Shown here: positions 1-7,141 of the stretch, piece after piece
How positions within the stretch are numbered: position 1 is the stretch's first letter
Layout: each line of letters begins with the position of its first letter
Assembly: GCA_002425685.1 (NCBI GenBank)
Contig: DIMS01000055.1
Span: 1 to 18,762 of the forward strand
Length of the DNA stretch: 18,762 nt
Origin: Synergistaceae bacterium UBA5560
GTDB taxonomy: Bacteria > Synergistota > Synergistia > Synergistales > Aminiphilaceae
Reading direction: 5' to 3'
Position numbers and translations under genes: made by a program
The notes under the pieces: model-generated
The model's input: the letters and a program-made list of their open reading frames with translations, nothing else
Database searches by the model: none
What the model was told of the DNA's origin: nothing

Positions 1-121
1 CGTTTTCGTGAGAACGGTGCATTGCGAGAGGCCGACAACGGAAAGGGCGAAGGGGGGCTGCGAGCCCCCCTTCGCCCTTTCCGTTGTCGGCCTCTCGCAA
101 TGCACCGTTCTCACGAAAACG
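1..121. repeat. 59-bp perfect inverted repeat with 3-base loop (giant hairpin; terminator core or fold-back artefact)
   Basis: Positions 1-59 and 63-121 are exact reverse complements, separated by GCG at 60-62. The GC-rich core (about 41-81, GAAAGGGCG...CGCCCTTTC around a G6/C6 stem) looks like an intrinsic terminator for the minus-strand gene that stops at 161. Real terminators rarely pair perfectly for 59 bp, and the outer arms (about 1-40 and 82-121) are ordinary-looking sequence. The left arm begins at base 1, so the repeat may extend beyond the window. Two readings remain: a genuine long palindrome, or a contig end that folded back on itself at a terminator hairpin. I favour the second. 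Confidence 0.9.
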
Positions 122-160
122 GAACACGCCAGATCGCAATCCCGAGCAAAGCCGCTCCCG

Positions 161-787
161 TCAGGAACCCGCGTCCTCGCCGGTCGTTCCTCGGGAATGA
201 TTCCGGGGGGAACGCCCTTCTCCCCGCCAGGGGAAATATCCTTTTTCCCGGACCGTGCCACCCAGGGGAATCTCGGTCCATCCCCAGGGCGTCACCAGAA
301 GGAAACGGACGTGAATGCCCATTTCGTACAGCACCGTCACGTGCTGGAGATAGCGAAGCGCATCCCCGACGATCCAGTTATCGCAGACCACCCAGACACG
401 CTTGCAGGCATCCCTGGCGAAAAGAGCCGCGTGGTCGACGGCGATGCGGAGCCCCTCGTCCACGTCGATCGGCCCGATGGCGATCACCACCGCTTCGGAC
501 CGCTTCTGGTGTGCCGGTGCGGGAAGCAGATCCGCATAGGCACTCACCCATTCGAGCTGTCCCATGAGGTTTTCCGGGTCCCCCTGAAAACGCCGTTCCC
601 CGAGCCCCGTAAAGTCGTCCTCGTTGGGAACGATCTCCTGGCTGGACAGGACGGCGACCATCCAATCCTGTACCTGATCCAGCATCGTGGCAATGTATTC
701 GGGATGCCCCTCCTCCATGGCGCGGAGCACATCGCCGACAGTCATTTTCTCCCTGTCATCTTCCTTTTCGGAACGATTGCGGAGCAT
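161..787 (-). CDS. Hypothetical protein, 208 aa, Rossmann-like C-terminal half
   Basis: I do not recognise this protein. The ATG at 787 is chosen because GGAGGTGAGG lies just upstream (complement of 791-800); the same frame is open further upstream to 1024, but that extension lacks a ribosome site. The N-terminal 15 residues are highly charged, followed by an acidic helical stretch. From about residue 95 hydrophobic strands alternate with helices (EAVVIAIGPID, RVWVVCDN, IHVRFLLVTPWGW), which suggests an alpha/beta nucleotide-binding-like fold without a recognisable P-loop. The basic, Gly-rich C-terminal tail looks disordered. No signal peptide or membrane segment is visible. It is transcribed away from the hydrolase gene at 1027 and probably ends at the hairpin at 1-121. 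Coding status is likely; function is unknown. Confidence 0.75.
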   Translation of the reverse strand: MLRNRSEKEDDREKMTVGDVLRAMEEGHPEYIATMLDQVQDWMVAVLSSQEIVPNEDDFTGLGERRFQGDPENLMGQLEWVSAYADLLPAPAHQKRSEAVVIAIGPIDVDEGLRIAVDHAALFARDACKRVWVVCDNWIVGDALRYLQHVTVLYEMGIHVRFLLVTPWGWTEIPLGGTVREKGYFPWRGEGRSPRNHSRGTTGEDAGS

Positions 788-828
788 ATTCCTCACCTCC
801 CACCACTGAGCCGATAACAGCCCGAAAG

Positions 829-837
829 AGCATAACA
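829..837 (-). promoter_or_regulatory. Candidate extended -10 element for the 161-787 gene
   Basis: On the minus strand this reads TGTTATGCT, that is TG-N-TATGCT, an extended -10. It is about 40 bases before the ATG at 787. No good -35 hexamer lies at 16-18 bases upstream, so this rests on the extended -10 alone. Confidence 0.3.
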
Positions 838-884
838 CAGGAATTCGGACAGCGCCACCGCACCGAACAGCGAAATGCGCGCCG

Positions 885-908
885 GAAATCCGCACATTTT
901 CGGATTTC
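885..908. promoter_or_regulatory. Dyad GAAATCCG-N8-CGGATTTC between divergent genes
   Basis: 885-892 and 901-908 form a perfect 8-bp inverted repeat with an 8-base AT-rich spacer. It lies in the divergent intergenic region, just upstream of the TATAAT at 940. It could be an operator for a dimeric regulator of the hydrolase/aminotransferase/malic enzyme run, or a hairpin. The dyad is seen; the role is inferred. Confidence 0.4.
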
Positions 909-909
909 T

Positions 910-945
910 TTGGGCAAAACAACGCGATCGAATCTATACTATAAT
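910..945 (+). promoter_or_regulatory. Candidate sigma70-type promoter for the 1027-4153 gene run
   Basis: A perfect TATAAT lies at 940-945, overlapping TATACT at 935-940. The -35 is poor: TTGGGC at 910-915 sits 19 bases before TATACT and 24 before TATAAT. Transcription would begin near 952, giving a leader of about 75 bases. A regulator bound at the dyad 885-908 could compensate for the weak -35. Confidence 0.45.
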
Positions 946-984
946 GGAACGCGTTCTCGGAGGAAGACGACACCCCCGAGCATT

Positions 985-1004
985 CGAGGGGACACGTCCC
1001 CTCG
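985..1004 (+). other. Leader hairpin upstream of the hydrolase ribosome site
   Basis: CGAGGGGAC at 985-993 pairs exactly with GTCCCCTCG at 996-1004 across a 2-base spacer (a real RNA loop would open one or two pairs). It lies in the predicted 5' leader, 6 bases before the AAGGAGGG ribosome site. No U-run follows, so it is not an intrinsic terminator; it may affect mRNA stability or translation. Confidence 0.45.
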
Positions 1005-1026
1005 CCGTCAAGGAGGGATTTCAACC

Positions 1027-1587
1027 GTGAAACCGTGCGTATTCACTCCCGAAAAGACCATGTTCCTTCTCATCGACGTACAGGAGAAGCTCTTCCCTGC
1101 CATCGCGAACGGCGAGGCGCTCCGCGGGAACCTTCATCGCCTCGCCGAGGCGATGAAGCACCTCTCCATTCCCACACTCCTCACCGAGCAATACCCGAAA
1201 GGATTGGGAGACACTCTTTCGGCGCTGAAGGCCATCGCCACCTCCGCCACCTCTCACCGCACCTTCGAGAAAACCAGTTTCTCCTGCTGCGGCGAAGAAG
1301 GATTTCTGGAGCTGCTGGACTCGATGAACCGCCCCCAAATCGTGCTCTGCGGCATCGAGACCCATATTTGCGTTCTTTCCACCACCATGGGACTCCTGGA
1401 GCGGGGGTTCGATGTGGCCGTCGCCGCGGACGCCACGGGGAGCAGAAATCCCGATCATCATCAGCTCGCGCTCGACGCGATGCGCCAGTGCGGCGCCCTC
1501 GTCGTTCCCGTGGAGACCATCGTCTACCAACTCGTGGGTAAATCCGGAACAGACCTGTTCAAGCGGATCCTCCCCCTGTTCAAGTGA
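1027..1587 (+). CDS. Isochorismatase-family cysteine hydrolase, 186 aa
   Basis: This is a soluble alpha/beta hydrolase of the isochorismatase/nicotinamidase superfamily, whose members use an Asp-Lys-Cys triad to hydrolyse amides or enol ethers. The candidate triad is visible: Asp17 in LLIDVQE, Lys82 in EKTSFSC and Cys115 in GIETHICV. The Gly-Ile-Glu-Thr before the cysteine matches the family's cis-peptide region. The length of 186 aa is normal for the short, YcaC-like branch. The GTG at 1027 is chosen because AAGGAGGG ends about 10 bases upstream and the protein then begins just before the first beta strand. It is the first gene of a plus-strand run with an aminotransferase and malic enzyme. 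The true substrate cannot be read from sequence; nicotinamidase activity is possible but unproven. Confidence 0.9.
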   Translation: MKPCVFTPEKTMFLLIDVQEKLFPAIANGEALRGNLHRLAEAMKHLSIPTLLTEQYPKGLGDTLSALKAIATSATSHRTFEKTSFSCCGEEGFLELLDSMNRPQIVLCGIETHICVLSTTMGLLERGFDVAVAADATGSRNPDHHQLALDAMRQCGALVVPVETIVYQLVGKSGTDLFKRILPLFK

Positions 1588-1595
1588 TCCCCACA

Positions 1596-1620
1596 GTGCG
1601 GTGCCACCGCCGCACCGCAC
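1596..1620 (+). other. Intergenic hairpin between hydrolase and aminotransferase genes
   Basis: GTGCGGTG at 1596-1603 pairs with CACCGCAC at 1613-1620, starting 8 bases after the hydrolase stop codon. An A-rich rather than T-rich tract follows, so full termination is unlikely. It may be an attenuator or an mRNA-processing or stabilising stem. Confidence 0.4.
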
Positions 1621-1689
1621 GAACACTCAGACACGACAAAAATGCACCAGCGCAACAAAATCAAGAAAAGAGAAAGCGAGAGAACGGCA

Positions 1690-2874
1690 ATGACCTACAT
1701 CGCCCAACGAGCCAGGCAAGGGAACGAAGGCGTCTTCAGCATGATCAACAGATGCTGCTCGGAAAAAAGAGCGCGGAACGAAACGGTGATCAATCTCGGC
1801 GAGGGCAGTCCGAACAGAACGCCGGCCCCGCCGATCCTTCAGGAGATCGTGGCTGCCTGCCGGCAGGACGAAACCTACCGCTACCCTTTCATTCTCGCCG
1901 ACCTTCCGAAAGCCATCAGCGATTGGTACGCCGAACGGTTTGGCGTGGACGTGGATCCCTGCCGGGAGGTCCTTCCCCTATGGGGCACCCAGGAAGGGCT
2001 CGCCCATCTGCCGCTCGCCCTCATGGAGCACGGCGATTCCTGTATTCTTCCGGACCCTGGATACCCCATCTACCACTATCTGCCTACCCTCGTGGATGGA
2101 ACGGGACACGCTCTTCCCCTCCGGAAAGAGCGGGGATTTCTTCCCGACTTTTCCGACATCGCCTCCGATGTCGCTCGGAATGCGCGATTTCTGCTGCTCA
2201 ATTTTCCGAACAACCCTCTCGGCGTCGTCGCACCCCTGGAGATCCTGGAAGAGGCCGTGGCATTCTGCAGAGCCCATGACATCGCCCTGGTCTACGACAA
2301 CGCCTACAGCGAGCTCACCTTCGACGGCGAGAGAGCACCGAGCGTCCTGCAAGTCCCCGGGGCGAAGGACGTGGCCGTGGAATTCAACTCCATGTCCAAA
2401 ACGTTCAACCTCGCAGGCATCCGCCTCGGCTATATTCTCGGCAACGCCGACGTGGTCCGTGCACTGGCCAGACTCAAGGGTAACATGGACTTCGGACTTT
2501 TCCATCCTACCCAGCGTGCGGCCATCTGCGCCCTCACCCATCCCGACAGGGACACCATCATCGCCGGCGTCCGGGCCATGTACCAGGAGCGGAGAAATAC
2601 CTTCGTGGAGAGTGCCACTTCCCAGGGATGGGACGTTCCTCCTCCCCGGGGGAGCATGTTCATCTGGGCAAACGTTCCCGGAGGAGGTGACGACATGGCA
2701 TTCGCCCGTTTCTGCATCGAGCGGGCAGGTGTCGCGATCGTCCCCGGCAGTGCCTTCGGACCGAACGGAAAGGGATTCATCCGCATCGCTCTGACCCAGG
2801 AAGTCCCCATCCTGAAGCAGGCCGCCCGACAGATCGGCCAAGCCCTTGCGGAGTGGCGATCTGCACAAGAATGA
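1690..2874 (+). CDS. PLP-dependent aminotransferase, class I/II, 394 aa
   Basis: This is a fold-type I aminotransferase that would move an amino group between an amino acid and a 2-oxo acid in the cytoplasm. From the ATG at 1690, visible motifs are INLGEGSPN near residue 34 (substrate loop), NFPNNPLG at 171-178 (Asn contacting PLP), YDNAYSEL at 202-209 (Asp203 to the pyridine nitrogen, Tyr206 to the PLP phenolate), SMSKTFNLAG with Lys237 as the Schiff-base lysine, Arg245 in GIRLGY, and a C-terminal GFIRIAL that supplies the carboxylate-binding Arg. The overall pattern resembles LL-diaminopimelate or aspartate/alanine-type members; substrate is not assignable. The frame is open to an ATG at 1642, but 1690 matches the family's usual N-terminus; neither start has a strong ribosome site. 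The malic enzyme gene follows after 28 bases, probably co-transcribed. Confidence 0.93.
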   Translation: MTYIAQRARQGNEGVFSMINRCCSEKRARNETVINLGEGSPNRTPAPPILQEIVAACRQDETYRYPFILADLPKAISDWYAERFGVDVDPCREVLPLWGTQEGLAHLPLALMEHGDSCILPDPGYPIYHYLPTLVDGTGHALPLRKERGFLPDFSDIASDVARNARFLLLNFPNNPLGVVAPLEILEEAVAFCRAHDIALVYDNAYSELTFDGERAPSVLQVPGAKDVAVEFNSMSKTFNLAGIRLGYILGNADVVRALARLKGNMDFGLFHPTQRAAICALTHPDRDTIIAGVRAMYQERRNTFVESATSQGWDVPPPRGSMFIWANVPGGGDDMAFARFCIERAGVAIVPGSAFGPNGKGFIRIALTQEVPILKQAARQIGQALAEWRSAQE

Positions 2875-2902
2875 AAAAGTACGTTCATAAGGAGGATCAC
2901 TC

Positions 2903-4153
2903 ATGCCCCTCGACCGCATGCGCTCTCTGGAATTACACAGGAAAGCCCGTGGAAAGATCAAGATCTACCCTACGGTGAATATTCATTCGGAAGAAGACCT
3001 CGCCCTCGCCTACGTGCCGGGAAGCGTCGCCCCCGCACTGGCAATCCAGGAAAATGTCGAGAAATCCTTTGAATACACCGGAAAAGGAAACCGTGTGGCC
3101 GTCATCTCCGACGGCACGGCCATCCTCGGCCTCGGCGACGTGGGCCCCGAGGCGGGCATGCCCGTCATCGAGGGAAAATGCCTGCTCTTCAAGCTTTTCG
3201 GCGACGTGAACGCTATTCCGCTTTGCGTCAACTCTCCCAGAAACGCGGAGGATATCATCCACCTGGCCATGATGCTCGCCCCCAACTTCGGGGGTATCAA
3301 CATTGAGGACATCTCCAGTCCGAATACGTTCACCGTGGTCCGGGAACTGCAGAACCGGCTCGATATTCCCGTCTTCTGCGATGACCAGCAGGGAACCGCC
3401 GTGGTGGTTCTCTCAGGGCTGTGGAACGCCCTAGAGATCGTCGCCAAAAGACTGTCCGAGATCTCCATCGTCATCTGTGGTGCCGGTGCAGCGGGCATCG
3501 CCACTGCGGAACTCCTGTTCACCGCTGGCGCGAAAAACATCACTGTGCTGAACAGCACGGGAATTCTCGGTCCGGAAAACCCGAACATGAACCACGTCCA
3601 GGAAGAACTCTCGAAAAAGACAAATCCCGAGGGGAGAAAAGGAGGCATCGACGCAGCCCTCAGGGGAGCGGATGTTCTCATTGGCGTCTCCCGGGGCGGC
3701 GTCATTTCCCAGGAAGCGGTGGCCTCCATGAACGACCGAAGCATCGTCTTCGCCCTCGCGCTTCCGGAGCCGGAAATCGATGTCGAGGCCGCCCGAGCCG
3801 CCGGAGCCGCCGTCGTGGCAACGGGGCTTCTGAGGGAAAACGCCAATCCGATGCTCAACCTCCATGCGTTTCCGGGCATCATGCGTGGAGCCCTCGACGT
3901 ACGGGCCACCACCTTCACCCCGGGCATGTTTCTCGCCGCAGCGGAAACCCTGGCGACGGCGGTGGATCGCAGGCGACTCACCCCGCAGCATATCCTTCCG
4001 AGCGTGTTCTCCGACGAAGTGGCTCCCCGTATTGCCGAAGCAGTGGCGCAAACAGCGGTGCGGGAGGGCGTCGCCGCAAACCCGCTTCCGGCGGGAACCG
4101 TGTACAACGAAACGTGGCAGCGTCTTTTCGCTCATATAATGGGAGCGATCTGA
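2903..4153 (+). CDS. NAD(P)-dependent malic enzyme, short bacterial form, 416 aa
   Basis: Malic enzyme oxidatively decarboxylates malate to pyruvate using a divalent metal and NAD(P). AAGGAGG lies 7 bases before the ATG. Motifs in order: AYVPGSVAP with Tyr37 (catalytic Tyr), SDGTAILGLGDVGP at 70-83, EGK with Lys92 (catalytic Lys), GGINIEDIS with Glu135/Asp136, VFCDDQQGTA with metal-site Asp160/Asp161, and the nucleotide-binding loop GAGAAGIA at 193-200. Two conserved spots deviate. The usual ALANPxPEI is ALALPEPEI (Leu287 for Asn), and the usual ATGRS...NxLAFPG is ATGLL...NLHAFPG. Those positions lie in the substrate/cofactor region of studied enzymes, so specificity may differ. It follows the aminotransferase by 28 bases; together they could feed amino-acid carbon to pyruvate. 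Family assignment is firm; exact cofactor and activity are not. Confidence 0.93.
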   Translation: MPLDRMRSLELHRKARGKIKIYPTVNIHSEEDLALAYVPGSVAPALAIQENVEKSFEYTGKGNRVAVISDGTAILGLGDVGPEAGMPVIEGKCLLFKLFGDVNAIPLCVNSPRNAEDIIHLAMMLAPNFGGINIEDISSPNTFTVVRELQNRLDIPVFCDDQQGTAVVVLSGLWNALEIVAKRLSEISIVICGAGAAGIATAELLFTAGAKNITVLNSTGILGPENPNMNHVQEELSKKTNPEGRKGGIDAALRGADVLIGVSRGGVISQEAVASMNDRSIVFALALPEPEIDVEAARAAGAAVVATGLLRENANPMLNLHAFPGIMRGALDVRATTFTPGMFLAAAETLATAVDRRRLTPQHILPSVFSDEVAPRIAEAVAQTAVREGVAANPLPAGTVYNETWQRLFAHIMGAI

Positions 4154-4472
4154 CCTGGAGCTCCGGAAACAGCGAAACATAGCGCCGACGACCATCCCGG
4201 CACGAGCCTCCTCCGCCGCAACGACAGGCCAAGAGACCGCCTATTTCGTCGAACTGCGGGAGAAAAGCACCTCCGCATGGAACAAGATCGCAGGGCGGGA
4301 CGGGCGCTCGTGCCGTCTTTTCGGACCGTGTTGTCGAAGAAAAAGGCAAGAGAGGGAATGAGGCAGGTCGGAAAAACGGACACCAAGAGCTCGGCCACCA
4401 ATAAAGGCACCCGCGCTTGACAACCGCTCCTGGAAGATCGCTCCGCCTGCACACAGCCGGATGGCGAAATTT
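4154..4472. other. 319-base gap between convergent genes; no convincing gene
   Basis: This lies between the malic enzyme (plus) and the methyltransferase-like gene (minus), where terminators are expected. The only candidate is a weak stem at 4299-4317 (GACGG...CCGTC) followed by TTTT at 4318-4321, about 145 bases past the malic enzyme stop. Open frames here are short, lack ribosome sites and resemble no known protein. A TTGACA at 4416-4421 has no matching -10. No repeat or structured RNA was recognised. Confidence 0.5.
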
Positions 4473-5063
4473 TTACCACCAGAGGCGCGAGAGAATGAGA
4501 ACGCTTCCCAGGACAGTGACGTACAGGGAGTGACATTCGCTCCGCCAGAGAACGGAAACATCGAACGCCCCCCGCAGCTCCTCCCGGGAAGGTACACGCC
4601 TCGGAAGGAGCATGCCTGTTTTCACCCGATACGCCACGAAAGCGACACCGAAACGGTCCTCCAAAAAATGCTCCTCGTGGGGAATGATCAACAGAATGTA
4701 GAGCAGAAAAAAAAGGAGGAGGAAAAAGACGACGCCGACAAGGGTATTGCCCGAGAAAGCCCAGCCGAGGCCGATCAGGCCGTTGCCCAAGTACAAGGGG
4801 TTCCTGACGAAAGCGAAGGGACCCCAGGTAACCAGCCGCTCCGCACCCACTGTTTCCCCGCGGTAGCGGACAATGCACCCGACCCCCCAAAAGCGGAGTA
4901 TCTGCCCCAAAAACACGAGAACCAACCCCGCCAGAAGACTCGGGAACGTGGGGCGAGCCAGACCGAGCAGAACCACGTAGGCAAGGCTCCATGCCCCCCC
5001 GCGAAGGCGAAACGCCCACGCTCCCAGGGGAGCTGGCGAGGAGACGTCACTGGGCTTCTGCAT
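4473..5063 (-). CDS. Isoprenylcysteine carboxyl methyltransferase-like membrane protein, 196 aa
   Basis: This belongs to the ICMT/phospholipid-methyltransferase (PEMT/NNMT-like) integral membrane family, which transfers methyl from S-adenosylmethionine to lipidic or membrane-embedded acceptors. The family signature is present: GPFAFVRNPLYLGN at 81-94, then PHEEHFLEDRFGVAF at 128-142 with Tyr145. Hydrophobic segments sit near 22-38, 43-62, 95-127 (probably a hairpin) and 179-195. Bacteria lack prenylated CaaX proteins of the eukaryotic type, so the real acceptor is unknown. The ATG at 5063 overlaps the last 17 bases of the upstream flippase-like gene, so translation is probably coupled. The pairing of a membrane methyltransferase with a UPF0104 protein suggests a lipid-related job; that is inference. 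Confidence 0.88.
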   Translation of the reverse strand: MQKPSDVSSPAPLGAWAFRLRGGAWSLAYVVLLGLARPTFPSLLAGLVLVFLGQILRFWGVGCIVRYRGETVGAERLVTWGPFAFVRNPLYLGNGLIGLGWAFSGNTLVGVVFFLLLFFLLYILLIIPHEEHFLEDRFGVAFVAYRVKTGMLLPRRVPSREELRGAFDVSVLWRSECHSLYVTVLGSVLILSRLWW

Positions 5064-6120
5064 TCTCTTCGTTCGTCTCCTCTTTGCCCTGCCTGCTTTC
5101 GTTCAGGATCTTCTCGGTGATACCCCAGCCCAGGAATTTGACCGCCACGATACCTCCCATGAAAATCGCCAGGTATTCCGTGTAGAAGCGCCAGGAAATC
5201 GCCATGACACCCGCCAGGTTCAACGGCACGAGCAGTTTGAAGATCGCCGCGCCCCCACCTTCCGCAACACCGCTCGCCCCCGGCGTGGGAACGAAATAGA
5301 GCACGAACATGAAAAGCGCCTGCACCATGAGAGCCTCGAAGTAGTGCACGGGAAGCCCTACCGCCCAGATGAGGCAGGGCAGTACGGAGAAGAGACAGAG
5401 AAGATGCAGACAGGAGAAAACGACGCCGAGAATGAAGTGGGGCAACCCGCCGGAGAAGAAGAGGCGAAAGTTCTCGCGGTAATTGTCGATTTCCTTGTAA
5501 ATGCGCCGGACGATGGAGAGATTGTACCGCTTCTTGAGGAAACCCAGGCGGTTGAGAACGAGGGTGACCCAACTGCCGAGGCGCTTGATGACCTTCGGAT
5601 AGAGAATACTGCAGATCACCAGCACCCACGAACAGATTACGAAGAAGAGAACCCAGGTGAAGATGCCCTTGATGAAAATCCGTCCCCTGAAAAATTCGGG
5701 ACGGAAGATCAGCGCCAGAGGTGCGAAGAACCCCAGCAGGAAAAGAGTGATCAGAGTCCTCGTGAGCGTTATGGCCACGCATTTCCCGATGGGAACACCT
5801 CTCTTGTAGAGCACGTACATTTGAAAGGGCCCCCCGCCGCCCTGCATGGGCGTGATGGCGGAACCAAAATAATTGAGCCACGTGAGAGACAGTCCCAGTT
5901 TGAGAGGGACCCGCTCCCCCGCCGCCTTGGCGAAGCAACAAAATCGCAGTGTATCACAGCTCCACGCCACGAGAACCACCGCCAGGGCAAGGAGCAGGCC
6001 TTCCTTCTTCGCCCCGAGGAGAAGGTGGAGAGTCGTCCTGTCCACCGTGGCAAAAAGCACGGCAGCGCTCACCGCCGCCGTGAGCCCCAGAAAGAGAGCA
6101 ATCCCCTTCCGTACGGTCAC
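5047..6120 (-). CDS. Lysylphosphatidylglycerol-synthase TM / UPF0104 flippase-like protein, 357 aa
   Basis: This polytopic membrane protein matches the UPF0104 family, related to the N-terminal transmembrane (flippase) half of MprF and to AglD-type proteins. Family hallmarks visible are TPMQGGGGPFQMYVLYKRGV near 90-109 and VPTPGASGVAEGGGA near 278-291, each beside membrane segments. Hydrophobic spans fall near 7-27, 40-60, 115-140, 150-175, 224-255, 262-280 and 300-332. The C-terminal tail is strongly charged (Glu/Asn/Lys-rich) and cytosolic in appearance. No aminoacyl-transferase domain follows, so lipid lysylation is not expected. The start is GTG at 6120; an AAAGGG sits about 11 bases upstream, and the start is less certain than the frame. 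It is 27 bases downstream of the 6148-6753 gene and overlaps the methyltransferase gene, so the three form an operon. Confidence 0.9.
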   Translation of the reverse strand: MTVRKGIALFLGLTAAVSAAVLFATVDRTTLHLLLGAKKEGLLLALAVVLVAWSCDTLRFCCFAKAAGERVPLKLGLSLTWLNYFGSAITPMQGGGGPFQMYVLYKRGVPIGKCVAITLTRTLITLFLLGFFAPLALIFRPEFFRGRIFIKGIFTWVLFFVICSWVLVICSILYPKVIKRLGSWVTLVLNRLGFLKKRYNLSIVRRIYKEIDNYRENFRLFFSGGLPHFILGVVFSCLHLLCLFSVLPCLIWAVGLPVHYFEALMVQALFMFVLYFVPTPGASGVAEGGGAAIFKLLVPLNLAGVMAISWRFYTEYLAIFMGGIVAVKFLGWGITEKILNESRQGKEETNEENAEAQ

Positions 6121-6147
6121 CGAAGAAAAGCCCTTTCTTTCGCCATA

Positions 6148-6753
6148 CTATTGCACACGATTCCCTACGAGTTGCGAGATGGAGTCGACGTAGGTCCCCA
6201 TGTGCGTCACCACCGGAAGCAGTTCCTCCCGGATCTTGTAGGCCGTTTCAAAATAGCGCCCCTCTTCGAGGGCGGTCACGACAACCTGAAGCGTGAGCGC
6301 AAGGCTGTTCCGCGATGCAGCGAAATCTCCGTCGCCGATCTCCCCTTCTTCGATGCCGGAAAGCATGCAGGTGTTCTCGAGAACCTTGAACAGCCATTCC
6401 ACTCCCTCCGACGCCTGATGGAGCAGCATGAGGGCTTCCTGGGGTTTTTCCGCCTCGAACCTGTCGGCAATGGCGCCAAGTCCGCCCACAAGCGCAGGAA
6501 CGTAATGTTTCGCCTGTTCCAAAGAATCCCGAAGAAGTTCCCGAAGCGATTCGGTCCGAATACGCACTTCGTTGCCACCCGAAAGAGACGCGAACGCTTC
6601 CTGGTCCAGAAGCTCCCCGTCGACTCGAACCTCACAGGGAACACGTCCCTCGCGACCGATCCGCTGGGCGATCTCTCTCCAAAGCGCGTCCTTTTCTTCG
6701 GGGAACGTCTGCTCCGTCCACTCCTGGTCATCCACGTAGATTCGCAAGGCCAC
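6148..6753 (-). CDS. Hypothetical acidic helical protein, 201 aa
   Basis: I do not recognise this protein. The GTG at 6753 is preferred: GGAGG is 4 bases upstream, and the protein then begins VALRIYVDDQEW, a plausible first strand. Open frame continues upstream to 7140, but that part is Ser/Gly/Arg-rich and looks non-coding. Residues 1-65 look beta-rich (RIYVDDQEW, PCEVRVDGELLD, NEVRIRTE) and the rest helical and acidic, with no signal peptide or membrane span. It is divergent from fliD and heads the minus-strand operon with the flippase-like and methyltransferase-like genes. Placement beside fliD could mean a flagellar accessory role, but nothing in its sequence proves that. Confidence 0.72.
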   Translation of the reverse strand: MALRIYVDDQEWTEQTFPEEKDALWREIAQRIGREGRVPCEVRVDGELLDQEAFASLSGGNEVRIRTESLRELLRDSLEQAKHYVPALVGGLGAIADRFEAEKPQEALMLLHQASEGVEWLFKVLENTCMLSGIEEGEIGDGDFAASRNSLALTLQVVVTALEEGRYFETAYKIREELLPVVTHMGTYVDSISQLVGNRVQ

Positions 6754-7141
6754 CCCTCCTCCAGACGACACCGCCCTCGAACTTCCGTTCGTTCCTGCAC
6801 GATACACCATGAAACAGGCGGTCTGTTCCGCGCACCGCATATTCCATGACATGCGGACTATTCTACCACAAGGAACAGAAAACCCTCGTTCGCGAGACAG
6901 GTACTTCCTCGCGGGGAAACATCCGAAGCTTCTCACCGATGTCTGCACCGGGAATAAGGGTGCATGCTCGGGAGAATGAGAGTTTGCGGACGGAACGACA
7001 CCGGGCAAACGACATGAAAAAACGCCCGCTCCCGGATCAAGAGCCGACCCGCCGTAACCGATACAAGGGATGATAGGGGGTATTTCGGCCTCCCCCATGA
7101 GGAAAACATCGACGAGGCCGTTTCCGGGGAGGGACAACACG
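6754..7141. other. 388-base divergent regulatory region between the 6753 gene and fliD
   Basis: No convincing coding sequence is seen; the open frames crossing it are uninterrupted by chance and lack family similarity. It should hold the promoters of both divergent units. The minus strand has an extended -10 (6860-6868). The plus strand has a sigma28-like -10 at 7057-7064 (ACCGATAC) with a loose -35 (TCAAGAGC at 7037-7044). CGGCCTC at 7086-7092 can pair with GAGGCCG at 7114-7120 just before the fliD ribosome site. Confidence 0.5.
6860..6868 (-). promoter_or_regulatory. Candidate extended -10 for the 6753-4473 operon
   Basis: The minus strand reads TGGTAGAAT, that is TG-N-TAGAAT, five of six matches to TATAAT with the extended TG. 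No convincing -35 lies 16-18 bases upstream. The leader to the GTG at 6753 would be about 100 bases, which leaves room for a longer protein start. Confidence 0.3.

Noticed and set aside
4277..4420. Plus-strand ORF of 47 codons, basic, in the malic enzyme/methyltransferase gap
   Set aside because: No ribosome site at a useful distance, no recognisable family and random-looking composition.
4416..4421. TTGACA hexamer as a plus-strand promoter
   Set aside because: No -10 element at 16-18 bases, and the downstream gene on that strand is absent.
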